Source of the DNA: an uncultured bacterium
Lineage (GTDB): Bacteria; UBP6; UBA1177
Reading direction: 5' to 3'
DNA: 44,028 nt
Assembly: GCA_947305505.1 (NCBI GenBank)
Contig: CAMZDX010000004.1
Span: 1 to 44,028, forward strand
Positions 1 to 9,520 of this stretch are shown in pieces. A program made the translations under genes and the position numbers. The notes beneath the pieces are model-generated. The model ran no database searches, was not told where the DNA came from, and was given only the letters and a program-made list of their open reading frames with translations. How positions within the stretch are numbered: the stretch's first letter is position 1; each line of letters opens with the position of its first letter.

Positions 1-2
1 TC

Positions 3-20
3 TGGGAAGAAATGAAATGA
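3..20 (+). CDS. C-terminal tail of an upstream gene, probably trmD (partial)
   Basis: The reading frame beginning at base 3 gives WEEMK and then TGA, and its stop overlaps the next ATG as ATGA. The two genes that follow are a TrmD-associated RNA methyltransferase and rplS. In many bacteria the order is trmD-rplS, so this short tail is probably the end of tRNA (guanine-N1)-methyltransferase. Only five codons are visible, so the identity rests entirely on gene order. Confidence 0.3.
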   Translation, partial: WEEMK

Positions 21-565
21 AAAATTTTTATATCGGACTTATCCACAGCCCCGTTTTAAGAAACGGCGCAGCTATAACTTCATCGATCACCAACCTTGAC
101 CTGCACGACATCGCGAGAGTCTGCGCGACTTACGATCTCGGCGGATACTTCGTGATCCATCCAGATGAAAAAATGCGCTCGATCGCTTCTCTGCTCGCAT
201 CGCACTGGACTCAAGGCGAAGGAAAGACCTACAATCCCGACCGCTTCAAAGCGCTGCAGGTAATGAAGATAGTTCCGAGCCTGGATAAAGCAAAAAAAGA
301 GATCGAAGAAAAATGGGGAATAAAACCGATCACGATCGGAACCACTGCGAGAAAAAAAGAAAAATCTATTACAATAAGAGAGCTGAAAGTTGAAAAAAAC
401 AAACCCGTTCTGATACTATTCGGAACTGCGGGCGGAATGGAAGACAACTTCTTGAATTCATTGGATTTTTTACTTGAGCCAATAGACCTTGGAACAGGCT
501 ATAACCACTTAAGCGTAAGAAGCGCGGTGTCGATTTTTATTGACAGATTGAGTAGAACTGACTAA
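17..565 (+). CDS. SAM-dependent RNA methyltransferase, TrmD-associated type (PF09936-like)
   Basis: This 182-residue protein matches the SAM-dependent RNA methyltransferase family that occurs fused to, or next to, TrmD. Visible family features are the N-terminal strand FYIGLIHSPV, the segment TNLDLHDIARVCATYDLGGY (residues 26-45), the HWTQGEG turn near residue 63, ILFGTAGG near 132, and the C-terminal YNHLSVRSAVSIFIDRL. The last motif, with its SVRSA core, resembles the knotted SPOUT-type cofactor site. The start is the ATG that overlaps the preceding stop as ATGA, so translation is probably coupled. The protein lies directly upstream of rplS. It probably methylates RNA, but the exact substrate is not known from sequence. 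The family is frequent in deltaproteobacteria, Aquificae and Thermotogae. Confidence 0.85.
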   Translation: MKNFYIGLIHSPVLRNGAAITSSITNLDLHDIARVCATYDLGGYFVIHPDEKMRSIASLLASHWTQGEGKTYNPDRFKALQVMKIVPSLDKAKKEIEEKWGIKPITIGTTARKKEKSITIRELKVEKNKPVLILFGTAGGMEDNFLNSLDFLLEPIDLGTGYNHLSVRSAVSIFIDRLSRTD

Positions 566-598
566 TATACCGCCGCGTTATTTTTGGAGGAGTTAAAA

Positions 599-958
599 AT
601 GACAACCAACATTATTCAAAAACTTGAAAATCAGCAGAGAAGAATTGACCATTACTATGTAAAACCGGGAGATAAAATCGAAGTTCACACCCGTATCATC
701 GAAGGTGAAAAAGTTCGTATCCAGATCTTCAAAGGCGATGTCATCGCTATTAAAAACGGCAGAGACAACAACAGAACGACAATAACAGTCAGAAAGTTCT
801 CGGGCGGCTACGGCGTTGAGAAAATATTCCCGCTTCACTCCCCGATGATCGAAAAGATAGAGCTCGTAAACAGAGGTCTCGTCCGCAGAAGCAAACTTTA
901 CTATCAGAGACTTCGTAAGGGCAACGCAGCTAGAATCAAACCGAAAAACATCTGGTAG
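599..958 (+). CDS. rplS: 50S ribosomal protein L19
   Basis: The 119-residue product is a full-length L19, a protein of the large subunit located at the interface with the 30S subunit. The core is unmistakable: PGDKIEVHTRIIEG, RIQIFKGDVIA, TVRKFSGGYGVEKIFPLHSP, and RRSKLYYQR near the C terminus. The ATG at 599 is chosen because a strong Shine-Dalgarno GGAGGAG sits just upstream (586-592). An in-frame TTG at 584 would place that site inside the gene. The 33-base gap from the methyltransferase gene suggests one operon. The stop codon shares one base with the GTG of the next gene. Confidence 0.97.
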   Translation: MTTNIIQKLENQQRRIDHYYVKPGDKIEVHTRIIEGEKVRIQIFKGDVIAIKNGRDNNRTTITVRKFSGGYGVEKIFPLHSPMIEKIELVNRGLVRRSKLYYQRLRKGNAARIKPKNIW

Positions 959-1950
959 TGTTTTCGTTTTTATTCGCGTTATTTCTCGTAGTTTCAGCAG
1001 AAAATCCTGTTTGCCAGTCAAGATTCGATAACGAAGAAAATTTATATAGATCTGTTGCACTCCACTCTGATGATATTTCCGTCAGAAGAAATTATCTTAA
1101 AAAATATGGCCACTGCATAACGCAGGAAGGCATTAATATTATTGAAGAAAGGAATATCGTTATCGTTGAAGAGCTGGACTGCGAAAACCCGCTTGAAGGA
1201 ATAGAGTTTTTCTTCAGAAATAAAAAACTCTGCTCGCGCTCGGTCACTTTTTATCCTTCAAAAAAAGTTTTTAAAGTGAAAAAGAGAGCTTCGGCGGCAA
1301 CTATTCCCGAAAACTGGCGGCACATCGAAACTGCTGAAACGACGCTTTTTTACGATTCTACAGCCAAATTCGAAGAAATGAGCGATGCAACAGGACAGAT
1401 TCTGACAAAAAGCGAAGAAGGAATTTTCACAAACCATCTCGGAAAAGTGATCCATCCCGAATTTATCTATTCAAAAGGAAACTGGGAAAAAGTTTTTCCT
1501 CTGCGCGAACTTTTTTATCTCAAAATCAACAAGGACAATACTTTTGAAGTCAAAATCATAACGGAAAATCAGCTTCCATACGAACAAAAAGAGCTTTTCG
1601 AGCTGTTGGGCATCAAAGCGGAAAACACCGAACCGCCTTTTTTTGCTCCGAGCAGCTGCAAAATTAAGGGAAAAAGTCTTAAAGGAATCAGAATTCCGAA
1701 AACGGAATACATAACCGACAGGGAAAGCGATTACGGAACATACAAAATCTCTTTATATTACCCAGAGTTACAGAAAAAAGAGGCTGTAACTGCAAAAACT
1801 GAAAATTACGAACTTCAAATTCTTTTTTCAGACGGATTGCTTGAGGCGAACCTCACTATTTTCACAAAAAAACTTAATCCCGAAGATTCCGTAAAGATCA
1901 GAGCAACTATAAACCGCGAAATTCCTGCATTTTTTATTGAAAAGAATTAG
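958..1950 (+). CDS. Secreted protein of unknown function
   Basis: This 330-residue protein is not recognised. It starts with a short hydrophobic segment, MFSFLFALFLVVSA, that looks like a signal peptide cleaved before ENPVCQ, so the protein is probably exported. The rest is hydrophilic and rich in Lys and Glu, with cysteines near residues 19, 52, 80 and 92 that could form disulfides outside the cytoplasm. No repeat, membrane segment or catalytic motif was seen. The start is GTG and overlaps the rplS stop by one base (TAGTG). There is no clear Shine-Dalgarno site, so translation probably depends on ribosomes finishing rplS. A signal-peptide protein coupled to a ribosomal protein gene is unusual and may be peculiar to this lineage. 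Confidence 0.7.
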   Translation: MFSFLFALFLVVSAENPVCQSRFDNEENLYRSVALHSDDISVRRNYLKKYGHCITQEGINIIEERNIVIVEELDCENPLEGIEFFFRNKKLCSRSVTFYPSKKVFKVKKRASAATIPENWRHIETAETTLFYDSTAKFEEMSDATGQILTKSEEGIFTNHLGKVIHPEFIYSKGNWEKVFPLRELFYLKINKDNTFEVKIITENQLPYEQKELFELLGIKAENTEPPFFAPSSCKIKGKSLKGIRIPKTEYITDRESDYGTYKISLYYPELQKKEAVTAKTENYELQILFSDGLLEANLTIFTKKLNPEDSVKIRATINREIPAFFIEKN

Positions 1951-1989
1951 AAACAGTTGTAAATTCAACAGTTTTTTGGGGAGATTGAA

Positions 1990-2871
1990 ATGGAAAAGAG
2001 CTTAAAAAAAGATTTTTACGCAGGGATCGATCTCGGCGGCACGAAAATTCTGACCGTCATCGAAGATGCTGAACGAAATGTCTTAGCCAAGACGAAAATC
2101 CCGACAGAAGCAGCGCGCGGAGTCAGCGTTGTAATGGATAATATCGTTAAATCACTGGAAATATCATGCAAAGAAATCGGTATTTCACCAAATGAACTTT
2201 CCGGAATCGGAATCGGCGTTCCGGGGCCTGTAAATCACGAAAAAGGGCTTGTTTACGACTGTCCGAATTTGAGCGGCTGGAAAAATATCGAAGTTAGAAA
2301 AATGCTCAACGAACGCTGGAATGTTCCGGTAAAAGTTGAAAACGACGCACGTGTCGCAGGTCTTGCCGAAACAAGGCTCGGCGCGGCAAAAGGTTTCGAC
2401 CACGTTTTTTATATAACGGTAAGCACGGGAATCGGCGCGGCGATAATCACAAACGGAAAAATTTATCACGGGGCAGACGGCGCGGCGGGTGAATTCGGCA
2501 GAATGAGGCTTATTGACGGCTCGATATTCGAAACCGGTTTTGCAGGACCTGCAATCGAGAGACTTTTCGGGATTCCGACTCCGCAACTTACTGAACTTGT
2601 TGAAAAAAATGATCCGGGCGCAAAAAAGGCGGTTGAGTATATGACTGACGGGATCGGAACGTTCTTGGCAAATGTCACGACTCTTCTCAACCCGCAGATA
2701 ATAGTTATCGGCGGCGGAGTTTCGCAGTTGGGCGAGCTCATTCTTGAGCCGATACGGAAAAAAGTCGCAGAATCCGCCTTTTCGATCGCTGCAAAAAACG
2801 TGAAAATAGTTCGTGCCGCCCTTCACACCGATTCGGGTGCGGTCGGCGCGGCAGAGCTGCTTTTTGATTAA
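1990..2871 (+). CDS. ROK-family sugar kinase (glucokinase-like) lacking the zinc cysteines
   Basis: The 293-residue product has the ROK fold. The phosphate-binding loop is GIDLGGTK (residues 12-19), GVGVPGP is represented by GIGVPGPV near 75, and the catalytic base lies in ENDAR (D119). It also has STGIGAAIITNGKIYHGADG near 145 and an adenosine-binding NPQIIVIGGGVSQLG segment near 235. ROK kinases normally follow GE(I/L)GH with a CxCGxxGC zinc cluster. Here the text is GEFGR (167-171) followed by about 20 residues with no cysteine, so both the His ligand and the Cys ligands are missing. The protein probably phosphorylates glucose or a related hexose, or an N-acetylated sugar, with ATP. The start is the ATG after GGGGAGA. 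It lies 14 bases upstream of the nucleoside transporter gene and probably shares its transcript. Confidence 0.88.
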   Translation: MEKSLKKDFYAGIDLGGTKILTVIEDAERNVLAKTKIPTEAARGVSVVMDNIVKSLEISCKEIGISPNELSGIGIGVPGPVNHEKGLVYDCPNLSGWKNIEVRKMLNERWNVPVKVENDARVAGLAETRLGAAKGFDHVFYITVSTGIGAAIITNGKIYHGADGAAGEFGRMRLIDGSIFETGFAGPAIERLFGIPTPQLTELVEKNDPGAKKAVEYMTDGIGTFLANVTTLLNPQIIVIGGGVSQLGELILEPIRKKVAESAFSIAAKNVKIVRAALHTDSGAVGAAELLFD

Positions 2872-2885
2872 ATCAGGAGAAAAAA

Positions 2886-4079
2886 ATGTATCGCATCATC
2901 AGTTTTCTCGGAATCGTGGTTTTCATTTTCATCGCGTGGCTCATAAGTGAAAACCGCAGAAAAGTGGACTTCAAGATCGTCGCCTACGGTCTGATCGTTC
3001 AGTTCGTATTCGCTTTTTTCGTCCTCAAGACTTCGCCCGGAAAGATCATTTTCGACTTTCTCAACAAATGCTTTACGAAAATCACGAGTTTTACGACGGC
3101 GGGCTCGGAATTCGTCTTCGGAGGCCTGCTCGACAAGTTCTCGTTTGCCCTTTCGGTCCTTCCGACGATCATCTTTTTCTCGTCGCTTTTCGCAGTTCTC
3201 TACTACTTCGGGATACTGCAGTTTTTCGTCCGCATTTTCGCGTGGATTTTCGTAAAAGTCCTTAAAACAAGCGGCGCGGAAAGCCTTTCTGCCGCGGCGA
3301 ATATCTTCATCGGCCAGACCGAAGCACCGCTTATCGTCAAGCCTTACATCAAAAACATGACGAGAAGCGAGCTCATGTGCCTTATGACAGGCGGTCTTGC
3401 AACTGTTGCCGGCGGAGTTCTCGCAGCTTACATCCAGATGGGGATCGATGCAGGACACCTTATTGCTGCAAGCGTTATGAGTGCTCCCGCTGCAATAGTC
3501 ATGGCGAAGATCCTCGTTCCCGAAACCGGAACGCCGCAGACAGTTTCACAGAGCGGAATCAAGATAGAAGTCACAGACAGAAACGTTCTCGACGCTGCGG
3601 CAAGAGGAGCGAGCGAAGGCGTATTCCTTGCAATAAACGTTGTTGCGATGCTCGTTTCATTCATCGCATTCGTCGCGATGTTCAACTACGTTTTTTCCCT
3701 TTTCGGAACATCAATGGAAGAAATTCTCGGCTGGATCTTCAAGCCTCTCGCATTTCTCATGGGCGTTCCGTGGGAAGAAACCTCTCAGGTAGGCACTCTG
3801 CTCGGGCAGAAAACAGTCCTCAACGAGTTCATCGCCTACGATTCTCTTGCAAAAATGAATGCCGATGCCGCAACTATGCTTTCGGAACGCAGCACCGTCA
3901 TATCGATTTACGCCCTCTGCGGATTTTCGAATTTCGGCTCGATAGCGATACTTCTCGGCGGAATCGGCGCAATGATCCCCGAAAGAAGAAGCGAAATCGC
4001 GTCACTCGGCATAAAAGCTCTTATCGGCGGCACCTTCGCGTGCCTTCTTACCGCAAACATAGCGGGAATATTGATTTAA
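2886..4079 (+). CDS. nupC: Concentrative nucleoside transporter, NupC/CNT family
   Basis: This 397-residue polytopic inner-membrane protein belongs to the CNT family, which imports nucleosides with a proton or sodium ion. Diagnostic segments are NIFIGQTEAPLIVKPYI (about residues 140-156), the MTGGLATVAGGVLAAYI loop that follows, SVMSAPAAIVMAKI near 197, and the C-terminal FSNFGSIAILLGGIGAMIPERR with EIASLGIKALIGGT. About eight to ten hydrophobic segments are visible. Its length matches bacterial NupC (about 400). The ATG follows CAGGAG with good spacing. It is the last gene of the rplS cluster and ends 129 bases before a convergent gene. Whether it is proton- or sodium-coupled cannot be told from sequence here. 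Nucleoside import fits with the nearby guaB as purine supply, though they are on separate transcripts. Confidence 0.93.
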   Translation: MYRIISFLGIVVFIFIAWLISENRRKVDFKIVAYGLIVQFVFAFFVLKTSPGKIIFDFLNKCFTKITSFTTAGSEFVFGGLLDKFSFALSVLPTIIFFSSLFAVLYYFGILQFFVRIFAWIFVKVLKTSGAESLSAAANIFIGQTEAPLIVKPYIKNMTRSELMCLMTGGLATVAGGVLAAYIQMGIDAGHLIAASVMSAPAAIVMAKILVPETGTPQTVSQSGIKIEVTDRNVLDAAARGASEGVFLAINVVAMLVSFIAFVAMFNYVFSLFGTSMEEILGWIFKPLAFLMGVPWEETSQVGTLLGQKTVLNEFIAYDSLAKMNADAATMLSERSTVISIYALCGFSNFGSIAILLGGIGAMIPERRSEIASLGIKALIGGTFACLLTANIAGILI

Positions 4080-4208
4080 GTCGTCATTCTGAGCGGAGCG
4101 AGTTCCCCTCGCCTGAATTTTCTCCCTTCGCAGGTTCCCCTCGCCACACTGGAGAATGCTGGGAATGAGGTCTGAGAGTGGGCAGATGTGAGGTCTTAGA
4201 GACTTTAA
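4080..4208. repeat. Convergent intergenic region with a dispersed GTCATTCTGAG-type repeat
   Basis: Between the stops of two convergent genes lies a GC-rich noncoding stretch. Bases 4083-4102 read GTCATTCTGAGCGGAGCGAG, a form of the interspersed GTCATTCTGAGCG(A/G)AGCGA repeat seen in many environmental bacterial genomes. A 12-base direct repeat GTTCCCCTCGCC occurs at 4102-4113 and 4134-4145. No strong intrinsic terminator with a T tract was found, although both flanking genes should terminate here. Related repeat text occurs at 26201-26228 and 27641-27690. Confidence 0.5.
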
Positions 4209-5525
4209 CTATTCAGAAATATTTGCGATTTTGTTGATTTTGGGTGCAACGATCATGAGGAGCGCGCCGAGAACGATCGTGAATGCTGCGATGAGCGTAA
4301 ATACAGAAAGTTCACCCAAAACATCGGCGAGAGTTCCTATTTTGGAAGCGAGCCATGCCGCGACTCCGGTAACAGCGAAATACCAGCCCATGATCTGTGA
4401 AGTCATCCGCTTCGGAGCCATGTTCGTGATGAACGAAAGCGAAACGGGCGAAAGAGCGAGCTCGCCTATCGTGTTGAAGAAATAGGCCATGCAGAGCCAG
4501 AGTGCGCTGCTTTTTACTGTTTCGTCTCCACCTCTTTCAAGCGAAGCGCCGACCATAAATATGAATCCTATGCCGAGAATCACTGTTCCGAGACCCATTT
4601 TCATTATCGCGGAAGGCTCTTTTTTGTGTTTTGCGAGGAAAACCCAGAAAGCAGCCACAGCAGGTGCGAAAATCATGATGTAAAGCGGGTTGAGCGACTG
4701 GAACCACGCTGTCGGGATCTCGAAACCGAGAACGTTGCGCTCGGTGTATCGGTCGGTGTAGAGGTTGAGCAGACCACCCGCCTGCTCGTATGCTGCCCAG
4801 AAAATGATGACTATGAAAAATGAAAATAGAACAAGTCCGATCTTTCTCTTTTCAAGTGCCGTAAGGGGCTGTTTTTCTGCGACTGCTCCGCTTTCAGCCT
4901 TAGTTTTAAGCTGTCCGGCAGTGCCGAGATATCTCTGACCGTAAGCGTAAACCGCCTGACCAACTAACATTCCGACACCTGCAAGACCAAATCCCCAGTG
5001 CCAGCCGTATTTGTATGCAAGCCAGCCGACAGCGATCCCGGCTGCAAATGCACCGACGTTGATCCCCATGTAGAAAATCGTGAAACCCGCGTCTTTTCTC
5101 GGGTCTCCGTCAGGATAAAGCTCGCCGACCATTGTCGAAATGTTTGGTTTAAGAAGTCCTACACCCAAAATTATAAGTCCCAAAGCGCCGTAAAACGCCC
5201 AGACCGGCGGGTAAGCCATGAGAAAGTGTCCAGCGCAGAGAAGAAGTCCGCCGAGATAAACGCTTTTGCGCTGTCCAAGTATCTTATCGGCTACAAATCC
5301 GCCAGGAACCGACATCAGGTAGACCAAAAGCTGGTAGTAGCCGAGTATCGCGAGCCCTTTCGCGTCGCTCCAGCCGAGCCCGCCGTCCTGCACCGAGGCG
5401 ACCATGTAAAGAACGAGAATCGCCTTCATTCCGTAAAACGAAAAACGCTCCCAAAGTTCAGTGAAAAAGAGGACAAAAAGCCCTTTCGGGTGTCCGAGAA
5501 AAGTTTCCTTGCTTCGATCGTTCAT
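4209..5525 (-). CDS. Proton-dependent oligopeptide transporter (POT/PTR2 family)
   Basis: The 438-residue membrane protein is a POT-family major-facilitator carrier that imports di- and tripeptides with protons. The family signature ExxERFxYYG is present as ELWERFSFYG (residues 23-32). Other typical segments are GGFVADKILGQR near 75, GLLKPNISTMVGELYP near 122 (the second PTR2 signature), GFTIFYMGINVGAF, and FFNTIGELALSPVSLSFITNMAPKR near 350. It is somewhat shorter than the usual 460-500 residues, mainly in loops and the C terminus, but all core helices appear to be present. AGAGG five to six bases upstream supports the ATG. The gene begins 17 bases after the guaB stop, so the two are probably cotranscribed. 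Its stop faces the convergent nupC. Confidence 0.93.
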   Translation of the reverse strand: MNDRSKETFLGHPKGLFVLFFTELWERFSFYGMKAILVLYMVASVQDGGLGWSDAKGLAILGYYQLLVYLMSVPGGFVADKILGQRKSVYLGGLLLCAGHFLMAYPPVWAFYGALGLIILGVGLLKPNISTMVGELYPDGDPRKDAGFTIFYMGINVGAFAAGIAVGWLAYKYGWHWGFGLAGVGMLVGQAVYAYGQRYLGTAGQLKTKAESGAVAEKQPLTALEKRKIGLVLFSFFIVIIFWAAYEQAGGLLNLYTDRYTERNVLGFEIPTAWFQSLNPLYIMIFAPAVAAFWVFLAKHKKEPSAIMKMGLGTVILGIGFIFMVGASLERGGDETVKSSALWLCMAYFFNTIGELALSPVSLSFITNMAPKRMTSQIMGWYFAVTGVAAWLASKIGTLADVLGELSVFTLIAAFTIVLGALLMIVAPKINKIANISE

Positions 5526-5542
5526 ACAACCTCTTTATTCTG

Positions 5543-7039
<1,497 letters not shown>

Positions 7040-7050
7040 TCAGTTGCGGC

Positions 7051-7078
7051 ATTTTAATGATTCCGGAAATGAAGTCAA
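7051..7078 (-). promoter_or_regulatory. Sigma70-type promoter for guaB
   Basis: Read on the minus strand, TTGACT (7073-7078) is followed by a 16-base spacer and TAAAAT (7051-7056). The start codon of guaB is at 7012, giving an untranslated leader of roughly 30 bases that contains the GGAGAAAG ribosome site. It is divergent from the promoter at 7121-7148. No operator or riboswitch-like structure was evident. Confidence 0.65.
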
Positions 7079-7120
7079 GAACATGTCACGGCAACAATAA
7101 TAAAAATTTTTCTCAAACTT

Positions 7121-7148
7121 TTGATATTATTTAAATTTTATCTATAAT
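7121..7148 (+). promoter_or_regulatory. Sigma70-type promoter for the ABC-M23-PQQ-CBM9 operon
   Basis: TTGATA (7121-7126), a 16-base AT-rich spacer, and a perfect TATAAT (7143-7148) precede the ATG at 7176. The predicted start near 7155 leaves a leader of about 20 bases containing GGAGG at 7164-7168. It is the best consensus match in the window and lies back to back with the guaB promoter. Confidence 0.75.
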
Positions 7149-7175
7149 AGGCGGTTTTTTGTTGGAGGTATAAAA

Positions 7176-8273
7176 ATGGCATCGGTTACTTTTGAAAAAG
7201 TCGTCAAAAAATACAACGAGGAAACAACGATCCTCAAAGGGATCGATCTGACGGTGAGCGACGGCGAGTTTCTTGTTCTCGTAGGGCCGTCGGGCTGCGG
7301 TAAATCAACGCTTCTCCGCACTCTCGCAGGTCTTGAGACTATTACCGGCGGAAACATAAAGATCGGCGACAGAGTCGTCAACGACGTCGCTCCGAAAGAC
7401 CGCGACATAGCGATGGTTTTTCAGAGTTACGCCCTTTATCCCCACATGACGGTGCGCGAAAACATGGCTTTCGCCCTCAAAATGAGAAAGATGCCGAAAG
7501 CTGAGATCGATAAAAAAGTTGAAGAAGCGGCTGCGATGCTCGACATCACGCATCTTTTAGACAGACTTCCGAAACAGATGAGCGGCGGCCAGCGTCAGAG
7601 AGTCGCTATGGGCAGGGCGATAGTCAGAGATCCGAAAGTTTTTCTTTTCGACGAACCTCTTTCAAACCTTGACGCATCGCTTAGAACGCAGATGAGAGTC
7701 GAGCTCAAAAAGCTGCACGAAAGGCTTAAAACCACGATAATCTATGTCACGCACGATCAGGTCGAGGCGATGACGCTTGCCGACAGGATTGTCGTTCTCA
7801 ACAAGGGCGTGATCCAGCAAGTCGGCACTCCGGCTGAACTTTTCGATACTCCGCAGAATATTTTCGTTGCCGGTTTCATCGGCTCTCCTTCGATGAATCT
7901 GCTTGAACTCAACGCGAAAAAAGAAGGAAACGAACTGCTTTTAAGCGGCGAAAACATAAAAATCAAAGTCAAGGCTGAAGATGGTTTCGATCCCGAAAAA
8001 ATCATCGTCGGAGTTCGTCCGCAGGATTTCGTTTTCGGAGAAAAAGAGTCTGAAATCACCGGAACAGTCGAAATCGTCGAGGCTCTCGGAAGAATGTCGC
8101 TGATTCACGTGGCGGTTTCCGAAAATGTGAAAATCACAGCTGAAACCGAGTACGAAACAGCCAGAAAATACGACATCGGAGACAAAATATCACTCTCAAT
8201 GAAGCACGAAAAGCTGCACTTCTTCGATTCTGTGGCTCAGACAAGAATATCAAATAAAACCGGGAATTTATGA
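7176..8273 (+). CDS. Sugar ABC transporter ATP-binding protein, MalK/UgpC/MsmK type
   Basis: The 365-residue protein is an ABC ATPase of the carbohydrate-uptake CUT1 class. It shows Walker [10 protein letters not shown] (about 37-45), Q-loop [14 protein letters not shown], signature [17 protein letters not shown] near 135, Walker [13 protein letters not shown], and the switch histidine in YVTHDQ. About 130 residues of C-terminal regulatory TOBE-like domain follow (VGVRPQDF near 275). The start is the ATG after GGAGG. No permease or binding-protein gene lies nearby, so it is probably a stand-alone ATPase that powers one or more permeases encoded elsewhere, as MsmK and MsiK do. Its stop overlaps the next start as ATGA, tying it to a cell-wall peptidase gene. 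Which sugar is carried cannot be told. Confidence 0.93.
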   Translation: MASVTFEKVVKKYNEETTILKGIDLTVSDGEFLVLVGPSGCGKSTLLRTLAGLETITGGNIKIGDRVVNDVAPKDRDIAMVFQSYALYPHMTVRENMAFALKMRKMPKAEIDKKVEEAAAMLDITHLLDRLPKQMSGGQRQRVAMGRAIVRDPKVFLFDEPLSNLDASLRTQMRVELKKLHERLKTTIIYVTHDQVEAMTLADRIVVLNKGVIQQVGTPAELFDTPQNIFVAGFIGSPSMNLLELNAKKEGNELLLSGENIKIKVKAEDGFDPEKIIVGVRPQDFVFGEKESEITGTVEIVEALGRMSLIHVAVSENVKITAETEYETARKYDIGDKISLSMKHEKLHFFDSVAQTRISNKTGNL

Positions 8274-9520
8274 AGTTTAAAGTCGCGATAGTCATCGCAA
8301 CAGTTCTGCTTGCGGCGCTCTCACTGTTTCTATACGACGAATCTTTGAAAAAAGACGTGAACATCAATGTGGGCTGGAACAACAAAAGCAGCAGAAAAAT
8401 CAAGGAAACCGTTCATCTTCAGGTCCCCGAAACAAAATACGACGACTTTTTCGCCGAAATTTTAGGCAGTGACAACTGGGAAAATGCAAAGAAGCTCTAC
8501 CGCAAGCAGGCAGGACTTACAAAATTCATGAACGGAGACGTTTTTTCGGTAACGACTGCCGGAAACAAAACGATTTCCTACGATCTTCACCACTATGCCA
8601 ACAATTCGAAAGGGGAAAAAATATCGTTTGTCCGTCACGGAAAAGAATATGTCATGAAAAACGAGCCTATAAAACTTGAAGAAAAAACAATGCTTCGTTT
8701 TTACACCATCAAAAGTTCGCTTTATAACGACGATCCGCAGTTTTACAATATCGCAAAAGAGCGTCTGATCTGGGACTGGGGGATTTTGGACAAGCTGAAA
8801 CCGGGCGATTCGATAGCTTTTATGATAAAAGGGATTTTCGACCGAGACATCCTTGTAAAAACTTACGGAATCCTCGGATTTTCAGTCAAAAGTGAAAACA
8901 TCGGCGACTTCACGATGACAGCTTTCCGCGACTACATTTACGGCGACTACTTCGTTTCGGGGCATACTGTCGTTCTTTCGCCTCCGGGATTTTTCCGTGC
9001 TCCGATAGACAGCGGCAGGATAACAAGCTACTACGGCACGAGAAAAGATCCGTTCAACAAAAAACACAAAAAATTCCACAGCGGAGTCGATATATTAGCC
9101 AAAATAGATACTTCAGTCCGCGCGGCTGAAAGCGGAACCGTCATATTTGCAGGTGAAAAAGGAGGTCTCGGAAAAGCGATCGTAATCGACCACGGCAACG
9201 GGCTTCGCACTGTTTACGGACATCTGAACAGATTTCTCACGACAAACGGCAGAAAAGTTACCCGCGGAGAAATCATCGCAGGAGCAGGAAGCACGGGCAG
9301 ATCGACGGCGCCGCACCTTCATTTCACCGTGATGCAGGACGGCAAAACTGTCGATCCGCTGCTTTACACCTACGAAAGAGTATGGACCGCGCCGTTCGAC
9401 ATTTCCGGCAGTTTCAGAACTCTTTCAGCTACAAGGACGATCCAGCTTGAAAAATCGATAGACAACAAAAAAAGTTTTTTCATAAAAGAGAATAAATTAT
9501 CGGCAGACAAAAAAAGATGA
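8270..9520 (+). CDS. Membrane-anchored M23 (LytM-type) metallopeptidase
   Basis: This 416-residue protein begins with one hydrophobic segment (about residues 4-22) that acts as signal anchor or signal peptide. The next 230 residues are a periplasmic region typical of OapA/MepM-like proteins. A lysostaphin-like M23 domain follows: zinc-ligand motif HSGVD (H270, D274), the [20 protein letters not shown] segment, YGHLNRF, and the catalytic HLH (H349, H351) in PHLHF. All zinc ligands are present, so it is probably an active endopeptidase cutting peptidoglycan cross-links. The start overlaps the ATPase stop by four bases (ATGA), and its own stop overlaps the next ATG the same way. About 55 hydrophilic residues follow the catalytic domain. 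It probably remodels the wall during growth. Confidence 0.92.
   Translation: MKFKVAIVIATVLLAALSLFLYDESLKKDVNINVGWNNKSSRKIKETVHLQVPETKYDDFFAEILGSDNWENAKKLYRKQAGLTKFMNGDVFSVTTAGNKTISYDLHHYANNSKGEKISFVRHGKEYVMKNEPIKLEEKTMLRFYTIKSSLYNDDPQFYNIAKERLIWDWGILDKLKPGDSIAFMIKGIFDRDILVKTYGILGFSVKSENIGDFTMTAFRDYIYGDYFVSGHTVVLSPPGFFRAPIDSGRITSYYGTRKDPFNKKHKKFHSGVDILAKIDTSVRAAESGTVIFAGEKGGLGKAIVIDHGNGLRTVYGHLNRFLTTNGRKVTRGEIIAGAGSTGRSTAPHLHFTVMQDGKTVDPLLYTYERVWTAPFDISGSFRTLSATRTIQLEKSIDNKKSFFIKENKLSADKKR

Noticed and set aside
1951-1989. Terminator between the secreted protein and ROK kinase genes
   Set aside because: GTTG and CAAC can pair over only four bases before a T run, and the next gene follows closely in the same direction. 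Readthrough is more likely.
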